DNA from: Cycas panzhihuaensis
Lineage: Eukaryota > Cycadophyta
Length of the DNA stretch: 64,000 bases
Direction: 5' to 3'
NCBI GenBank assembly: GCA_023213395.1
Contig: CM041465.1
Span: 107,577,741 to 107,641,740, forward strand
A program made the translations under genes and the position numbers. Positions 56,961 to 64,000 of this stretch are shown piece after piece. How positions within the stretch are numbered: the stretch's first letter is position 1; each line of letters starts with the position of its first letter. Under the pieces are notes generated by a model that had not been told where the DNA came from, made no database searches, and worked only from the letters and a program-made list of their open reading frames with translations.

Positions 56961-59210
56961 CCTAATAGCTAATGAAGAAGAAGACAACTAGCATATTAAT
57001 TCAAGGTGTTCCAAACATATGACACATAAAGAAGAGTGGTTTAAGGAGTTAGATAACTCTAAGGAAAGTAAAATTATGTTTGGGGATAACACCACTCTAG
57101 TAGTTATTAGAAAAGGAAATGTCTCCATAACAACTAACTTTGGAGAAACTAGGAGTATACATGATGTCCTACATGTTCCAACTCTAAAAAAGAACTTACT
57201 TTTAGTGGGTCAAATGATGGAGTAGCAATATAAAGTGATCTTTGATAATTAGGAATGTACTATCAAGGACAAATTAAGGAATAAGGTAGTTGTAGCCAAA
57301 GGTCAAATGACCAGTGATAGGTTATCTAAACTAGTTATACCCCTAATAGATTATTATGCCTTAAAGACATCAATAAATATGGATACTAAAGTATGGCACA
57401 AAAGACTTGGCTATGTAAATTATAATAGTTTGACCTTAATGAAAAGAATGGATATGGTAGTTGGACTTCCTACTATTGAATCTAACAAGGAACTTTGTGA
57501 AGGTTGCATACTTAGAAAGTAATAAAGGAAAGGATTTCCTAATGAAAGTTATAAGGTCAATAGTCCCCCTTAATTGATTTATATAGATCTATGTGGTCTA
57601 ATGGATGTTCCCTCACTTAGATGTGATAAGTACTTTATAATATTTACTGATAACTTTGTAAAGATGACATGGATCTACTTTATTAAATTTAAATCAAATG
57701 GTCTATAATGCTTTATGAACTTTAAAACTTTTATGGAAAGGCAAAGTAGACTTAGAATTCTAACCCTAAGATCAGATAATAGGGGTGAATTCATTTCAAA
57801 TAAGATCAAGGCTTATTAAAATTATTATGGCATAATAAAGTAACTCACTAATCCTTATACCCTATAACAAAATAAGGTTGTTAAAAGAAAGAATAGAATA
57901 ATTATGAAATTGACAAGAAGTGTACTTAAAGATAAGTATCTTAAAAGTGAATTTTAGGAAGAAGTTATATATATAGTTATTTATATATTAAACAAGTATA
58001 CTACCAAGTCAATTAGGTGGGTTATATAAGAAGAAGCTTGGATAGGTTATAAGCCAAGCATTACACGCCTAAGGATTTTTGGGTGCATAGCTTATGCACA
58101 TATTCCAGATTAAAGAAGAACTGAGTTGGATAATAAGAACATCAGGTATATTTTTATATGATATAGTAACTCTTCTAGATCCTATAAACTTTATGATCCA
58201 AAAGGGAAAAGGATAATTATCAGTAGAGAATTCATCTTTAAAGAAGGTAAATTTTATCATGAAGAAAAGTTTAAGAAAGGGAAAAATATCATGTTGAAGT
58301 GGAATTAGATTCTAAGGGTATAAATGTACCTAATCTAAATGAAGTAGGATCCTATACTTTAAATTGAAAGGTCCCTAAGTGGGTACAAAGGGTACATGAC
58401 CCTTCAAATATTTTAGATACTAACTTTGAGAGAACCATAAGATCTTAAAGGGTAGAGTTTGTATTGATGACTCGAGTTATGGAGTCTAGTGAGCCTTGTA
58501 ACTTTGAAGAGGATAATGCTTAGAATTAATTGAAGAAAGCAATGAAGGATAAATACAATGCCTTAATAAAAAATGATACACGGGAGTTAGCAGATCTGCC
58601 ACTAAACAAGAATATAATTGGAACTAAATGGGTCTATAAGACCAAGTATAAGTTACATGGAATAATTGACAAGTATAAAGCAAGGTTAGTTGCTAAGGGT
58701 TATGCTCAAATAAAGGGTATAGATTATAATGAAATTATTGCACCAATTGCAAGGATAGAAACAATTAGATTGATGATGTCTCTAGCTATATAGCAAGGTT
58801 GGATAGTTCACTAAATGGATGTTAAAAGTGATTTCTTAAATGGTTATATAGATGAAGAAATATATGTTTAACAACCAAAATGTTTTGAAGTGAAAGGAGA
58901 AGAAAACAAGTTCTATAAACTTAAAAAGGCCTTATATGGACTTAAGAAATCACCTAGAGCATGGTATTATAGGATTAACAAATACTTTAAGGATAAGGGA
59001 TTCCAAAAGAGTCAATCAAATACATTAAGATAGTAGGAAACTCCATACTTTGTATGGGCTTAGATGTTGATGACCTAGTATATACTAGGAATGATATTTA
59101 CTTGTCCTAAATATTTAAAAAGGATATGTGTAAGGAATTTGAGATGACAAACTTAAGACTAATACATTACTTCTTAGGTATAGAAGTTTGTCAAGATAAA
59201 AATAGGATAT
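56961..59210 (+). pseudogene. pol: CO-5 pol: pre-integrase, integrase and RT, cut by GY-D
   Basis: MTHKEEWFKELDNSKESK and DVLHVPTLKKNLLLVGQMM at 57019-57222; VWHKRLGYVNYNSL and CEGCILRK (zinc module) to 57520; integrase core YIDLCGLMDVP, IIFTDNFVKMTWIYFIKF and LRSDNRGEFISNK near 57770; RT YKARLVAKGYAQIKGIDYNEI (58675-58740), VKSDFLNGYIDEEIYV, LKKALYGLKKSPRAWYYRI, LDVDDLVYTRND (~59060) and RLIHYFLGIEV. It ends at 59210, where the GY-D LTR begins. Same family as CO-3, opposite strand. A frameshift near 59030 and many TAG/TAA stops. Confidence 0.82.
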
Positions 59211-61718
59211 TGTTTCCCAGCTATTGGGAATGGACTCGAGACACATCGGCACAGGTTTGTTCAGGTATATGTTCTTACTTTTCTTACTTATGAGTGCTAG
59301 GGTAGTCTAGAATAGTTTGATTGACATATGCCTGCCAACATGCATTTGTTTGATTGCCTGCTCATAACGCATCTGCCTAATAGCACCCCTCAGCCTATGA
59401 CGACTCACAGCGGAGGCATTCCCAAATGATCGACACCGTATGGCATCTGACCACTCACGATGTCTCCATGGTCTCTCGAACGCTCTTGCCGGCTTGTGTG
59501 TTCTTGTTATAACGTGCCACTTATCTCGCAAATCCTTCCTAAGCCAGTTTAACCCTTAGATAGGACTCTTTGCACCGTTTTGGGTACTTGCCTCACGCTG
59601 AGCCTTCCCCAATTGATGTATTTCGGGCTTAGCCTGACCTAGCCCCAAAACACGATTTTTATGTTGTATTTTTTCTCTTTTTAAATTCGGGTTGATCTGG
59701 CAGTAAACTAAAGCGATGCAGTGGAGTTTGCGATGCAGTAGAGTTTGCAGATGCAACTGTTTAAAATTTAAAAAGAAAGCCTTGACGATTTCCGCGTTTT
59801 TCACGAGGCGCGTGGCTCCGTGCGATTGGGCGCCACGAGGCCCCAACGTTCACTTGCTATGACCAAGGCATAAAAGCCTTTTTTTATTCATTTTGGATCA
59901 TTCTTGGGTTCACTTTTGAAGTTTTCTAAGAGCAACTCTTCAAAGAAAGACAAGGAAAAGACACATTGAAAGAAGAACTTCTCTTACAGCAGTTGGACAG
60001 AGGTGAAGTGGGCTGCTACCAGCTGGAGTTGCAGGGCCATTGCTGCCCCCTACGGAGCTTCATCACAAGTACCACTCTCCCTCACAAATACTAAAAGCTT
60101 CAAGGGATTTCCTCACCAAAAAGACCACTCCAAGGACCCATTTTCAAGCTCCCAACTTGCATGGAGTTTCACTCTTCTGCCCTCTTGCAAAGGACACCCA
60201 ACACCACCTCTTAGACATTGCTTGGGCTGCTACTCCAAGTGACCAAGTGAATGCATGCATGCTCTCCTCCATTCAAGGTATTTGTTGCTTCTTGTTGGTG
60301 CTTTTTCCTTACTTTTTGATGGTTCTACTTGCAATTTCCTTCCTTTCTTTTGCATATACTTTCTTTGGGATCTTCTTTTGTCATTGGATGCAAGTAATCT
60401 TGGCTAGTGGTGACTTACTATAGCCCTAGATTGGTTACATTTCTTTGCATTTCCTTGAGACTCATCCTTCCCTTTCTAGCTTTCTCTTTCACCATTTTCT
60501 AAGCTAGTCGGTATAAAGGGTTTCACGCGAGGATTAGAGGGAGATAGGCGGGTTAGTCCCCATTGCCATCCTTGTCCCCAAGGGTTCCGTCCCTTGTCCT
60601 CTCTCCCTTTATCACTGCGCTTTCTTAGGAAGCAGTTAGGGAAACCTAAGAGAGTTGGTTTGAGTTCTTTTCCTTGGTGTAGGCAACTTTGTCACTACTG
60701 TCTCACCTCGTTACACCTTAGCATTACCTTCCTGGACCCCGTGGAGACCTCTCGTGGGTGAGTTAGCCATCCCGAGGCTATACTCAGTCCCATATAGTAC
60801 ATTTTATGGTGCATGACATTTTGTATGCTTACCGTGCAGTGTTGTTTCATTTTTGTTACGTGTTGGTGCGTAACTTGATTTCTCTAGTTTAGTTGGTTTC
60901 ATTTCAGTACATACATATATGTCTTGTCGTGCTTCTTAGCATCTCTCCCGAGAGGAAGGAGTTCTCTCTATTTGTTTGCAGGATCACGTCAGAGGGAGTG
61001 GTGTCTGAGATCAACTTGTTCTTGGTCGGCTCTCGCCGCGTATTTCTTCTCCCTTTTCGTTTGAACTTTGCTTTCCGTCCTTTCCTTTTATTCAGTCTTT
61101 GCATGCCCTAGGGGAGGTAAGTAAACCCCCTTCGTCGCCTCCGATCAACGTTGCATGCGTGGAGGAGAGAGGAAAGGAGCGCAACCGAGAGAGAGGATCC
61201 GCACTTCAACCTCAACCGCCGGATCCAGGTATTCCTCGCATTTCCTTTGTTTTTCCCTTTTTTATCATTCTTGCTTTTTTTGTACATGCTTGATAAGTAA
61301 AAGAGAATGAAACATAAAGGAAAAAGGAAATAGTCTTTTATTTTACGTTTACTTTTCTGTACCGTTTCTTTTACTTTGCATTACATAGAGACAGAGGACC
61401 CGCTTATGTTGCATACCCCAACCATACTGTACTCCACACCTGTTGCACGTTGATTTTGTTGCCCTCTCATTGCCTTCTCATTACCTTGAGAAGCCGCAAT
61501 GCATGAGGTTTCCCTCTCCTTCCCAGCCATCCGAAGGGTAGGAAGGCCTTGTATTTGCACGGCTACCTGGAAGCAACCAGGCACCTTGTAGTCCCCGAAC
61601 CCGCGCTCCGGTGCACGGATGACCCGCGAGGTGAGATCCTCGCTGTCTAGCCCAGTCAGTGTTGTGTTTTGTATTTCATTGTTAGACGTAGGATCACCGC
61701 CCCGCGGAGAGTGTTTCA
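59211..61718 (+). repeat. 5' LTR of GY-D (2508 bp)
   Basis: Starts TGTTTCCCAGCTATTGGGAA and ends GTGTTTCA, collinear with the GY-A LTRs (CGACTCACAG, CAACGTTCACTTGC, GGGGAGGTAAG and GGTAGGAAGGCCT blocks in the same order). It contains the GTAAACT/GATGCAGTRGAGTTTGC repeat words at 59700-59755. Confidence 0.9.
59870..59875 (+). promoter_or_regulatory. Putative TATA-like box of the GY-D LTR
   Basis: GGCATAAAAGCC shortly after CAACGTTCACTTGC, the same arrangement as at 725-730 in GY-A. Confidence 0.5.
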
Positions 61719-61740
61719 CTGGCCGACCATACTGGGATCG
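61719..61740 (+). other. Candidate primer binding site of GY-D
   Basis: CTGGCCGACCATACTGGGAT follows the LTR after one base. A TGG start fits the CCA end of a tRNA, but the tRNA is not identified. Confidence 0.45.
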
Positions 61741-61982
61741 CCAAGAAGGAAGCTAAATCCGCTTCCCTCCTTGTTGGTGTTCTTGCCTCTAGGTAGGTTC
61801 GCATTCGTGTTTTCGGTTGGGCAACCCCAACGTGTTTTACGCTTTGTCCTTTCCTTTCCTTTCCGCTTTCTCCTAACGACACTCGCAAGAAGGCGTTGCA
61901 TGCGCGACGCTCGCCGCCGCGAGGCTTGCCGCCGTTGGAAGACCAATCGTCTCGTTCTCCGTCGTCGAACCCCGATTCGACA

Positions 61983-64000
61983 ATGGAAGGTTACCGTCCG
62001 ATTGGGCCTACTGTCCCATGGCCGGGAACTCAAGAGTTCCTTCGTCTGCTCCTAATCCGCCCAAGAGGGCAATGATTCCATCTACTACCCAGATGACCAT
62101 TTCCACCCGGATGACTTTCGGCCTTTCGCTCAAGCAGCGGATGATTCGGACCCTCACGAGACTCACCACCCCACTGGCGAGCCTTACGAGGGGCGTCCCG
62201 AAGGATCCCCTACTTTCGAAGTCCCTTCGACCTCGTACGGCTATGAGGATACCCCTCCCGCCGACGCGATCGAGGCGCTTAGCGAGTGCTTCGCCCGCCG
62301 CCAACCGCCTCCTAGGTGGTTCGCAGAAATGCTACGCAATGTAGCATCTTCTTCGTCCATGCTTGTGTCATCTACGACGATTGACGTTTCTACCTGCGCA
62401 CACACGTCCTACGCCGTGCCTACCTTGGCTCCCAAGGCAAGTGTTCTGTACTTTGTTTCCAGCTGTGGTCCTACTTCCTCAGGGCCCATTCGCGGCGTGT
62501 CTTTCCCTCAACTCGGGGTTAGCATGCCATGCCCTGGCCAAACGCACGCGCCACCCCCAAATGTGACGCATGTGTTCCCTAGTAGGCCTCGTGGTCCTGC
62601 TAGTGCCGCCGCCACTAGCCATGTAGGACCCACTCCTACATATGTCAAGAACCCGGTTGGTGGTTCTTCTCTTTACGTGCCCCAGGTTACACTGCTCAAC
62701 CTTGGGGGCAAGGCAAGGGAAGCCATCTCCCTGTTTATGGGTGGACCGTTGCACCCATATGGGGTCGCGCCACCTACGGGTGGCCCATATGGGCAAAACC
62801 CGATCCCTCATCCTCTATTTAGTCATCGGCATAACTCCCATTGCCGCGTCATCGTAAGGGAGTATGCCTCCTTTTTAGAGCTTTTACCCGCAGCCCCCCT
62901 TCCAACAAGGGGTCTTTTCCCAAGGAGGGATGGTTATACCACCCCCATCCATTCCTTTACCGGTTGTCGACCTGTTAGCCCAAGCAAGGACACGTCCCTT
63001 CGTGGACTATAGGTCGACGCCATTGTCTATTGAGGCGCTAAGGACTAACTTCTTTGCCTCACCCTCCTGAAGTTCCCAAATTTGATGGGACTTCATCGCA
63101 AGACCCAACCGAGCATGTACGCAGCTTCTTGATGGCGTGCATCGATTATTGGGCTTACGACCATATACTTATGAAGCTATTCCCGCGGTCCTTGCAGGGC
63201 GATGCCCTCAAGTGGTTTTACCACCTTCCTGCCCATTCAATCTCCTCATTCCAGCAATTAGTGGACGAGTTCGTCAACTACTTTGACGTAGCCCGCCTGC
63301 CGAAAGCGGAATGAAGGCGCTTCTGTCGCTTAAACAAGGTCACGATGAGATGAATCGTGACTTTGTGCGACGTTTTCACGATCTTCTTCACTCCACCAAG
63401 GCTACGTTGCCTGAGGAGTTGAAGAGAGATCTCTTTGTCAATGCACTTTGCCCCAAGGTGCATGTGGAAATCCTCAAGATGGGGGCGACCACGTGTGACT
63501 CCGCCATCACGAGGTGTTTAGCTTTGGAGGCCATTGAGATCCAAGCAGGACTCAAGAAACCTCCCAAGCTCTCACAACGTCGCGAGGCGCCTCCTCCAGT
63601 GAAGGAGACCAAACCTTCATGACCGCTAGGTCCACCTCTCATCCGGCGAGAGGACCCTAGATCCTTACTCCGCTTATTCGCTCATTTGAGCGCACGATGA
63701 AGGAGTCAAAACTCCAACCTCCTTCGTCGCCAACCTCTCATAAACTTGTCCAGCAGACTTCTCGTGCGATGCCCCCCAAAGGGGGTAGCACCCAGTCTTC
63801 TCAAGCAAGGAGGACCGACCCTCCCCTTGAGAAGATGTGGTGTTCCATCCATGGGGAGTGTTTCCATGACGATTCGCGTTGCCGGGCATAGCACCCACGC
63901 GACGCCTCGCCGCGCGACTCGTCCCCTAGGCGGACATCGAGGCCTAACCTCGATCAGCCCATTCATAGAGACCCGTTCCCCAAACATGGGGAACGTGGTC
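61983..64000 (+). pseudogene. gag: GY-D gag, partial and frameshifted
   Basis: ATG 61983 (MEGYRP) matches the GY-A start. The frame then shifts: the proline-rich part reads through 62329-63012 (VSFPQLGVSMP, PLHPYGVAPPTGGPYGQN), and the capsid-like core through 63054-63314 (PPEVPKFDGTSSQDPTEHVR, LMKLFPRSLQGDALKWFYHL). Another shift near 63300 leads to MKALLSLKQGHDEMNRDFVR and LPEELKRDLFVNALCPKV (63311-63622). The knuckle CSIHGECFHDDSRC at 63841-63882 is intact, with all of C-x2-H-x4-H-x4-C. It lacks the CAG-to-TAG stops of GY-A. The window ends before protease. Confidence 0.85.

Larger units (their letters stand above)
59211..64000 (+). mobile_element. GY-D: youngest-looking GY element, truncated by the window end
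   Basis: 5' LTR 59211-61718, post-LTR segment and most of gag are present; the rest lies beyond 64000. It inserted into CO-5 RT. It keeps many CG dinucleotides and lacks most of the TAG stops seen in GY-A and GY-B, yet it already has frameshifts in gag. The base immediately left of it belongs to CO-5; the likely left target copy is GATAT (59206-59210), untestable here. Confidence 0.85.

Noticed and set aside
1-64000. tRNA, rRNA, CRISPR or prokaryotic operon features
   Set aside because: None is recognisable; the only tRNA-like words are primer binding sites next to LTRs.

Overview
This is nuclear DNA of a seed plant with a large, repeat-rich genome. It contains no host gene that I can recognise. 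Nearly all of it is LTR retrotransposons of the plant Ty3/gypsy and Ty1/copia superfamilies, inserted into one another and mostly decayed by stop codons, frameshifts and deletions. The sequence does not fix the species; the nesting depth and element size would suit a gymnosperm or a large-genome angiosperm. I use working names: GY for gypsy elements, CO for copia elements.

Layout. (1) 37-14096 is GY-A (+), a complete element with ~2.58-kb LTRs and 5-bp target duplications (GTATG). It keeps gag and protease but has lost the RT, RNase H and integrase core. It carries an antisense gene on the minus strand and a second RNase H next to its 3' LTR. (2) 14102-15285 is unclassified AT-rich DNA plus an RT fragment of a different gypsy lineage. 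(3) 15290-48684 is a four-level nest. CO-3 (minus) is split by CO-2 (15705-45974, TSD AGAGA). CO-2 is split by GY-B (19165-45055, minus strand, TSD derived from GTTAC). GY-B is split in its integrase by the CO-1 array (27401-35132, TSD GGACC). GY-B is a near-complete relative of GY-A with gag, protease, RT, RNase H, integrase, antisense gene, extra RNase H and ~3.2-kb LTRs. (4) 48685-52546 is a mosaic copia, CO-4. (5) 52547-~55200 is the pol half of another GY-type element, GY-C. (6) 55785-59210 is CO-5, cut by the insertion of (7) GY-D (59211 to the window end), a less decayed relative of GY-A whose gag runs off the right edge.

How the parts relate. GY-A, GY-B and GY-D share LTR ends (TGTTTC...), a polypurine tract (identical in A and B), a conserved segment just after the 5' LTR, and a gag ending in a C-x2-H-x4-H-x4-C knuckle; GY-C matches GY-B in pol. 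The gag/RT type, the large size, the extra RNase H and the extra antisense gene fit the Tat-like part of plant Ty3/gypsy. The most notable feature is the antisense gene. Its protein resembles the start of the plant mobile domain (PMD), followed by acidic and GPSG-rich stretches and a helical C-terminus. It is preserved in both GY-A and GY-B, in each case downstream of its own TATA-like box and with a probable intron. No intact autonomous element is present within the window.
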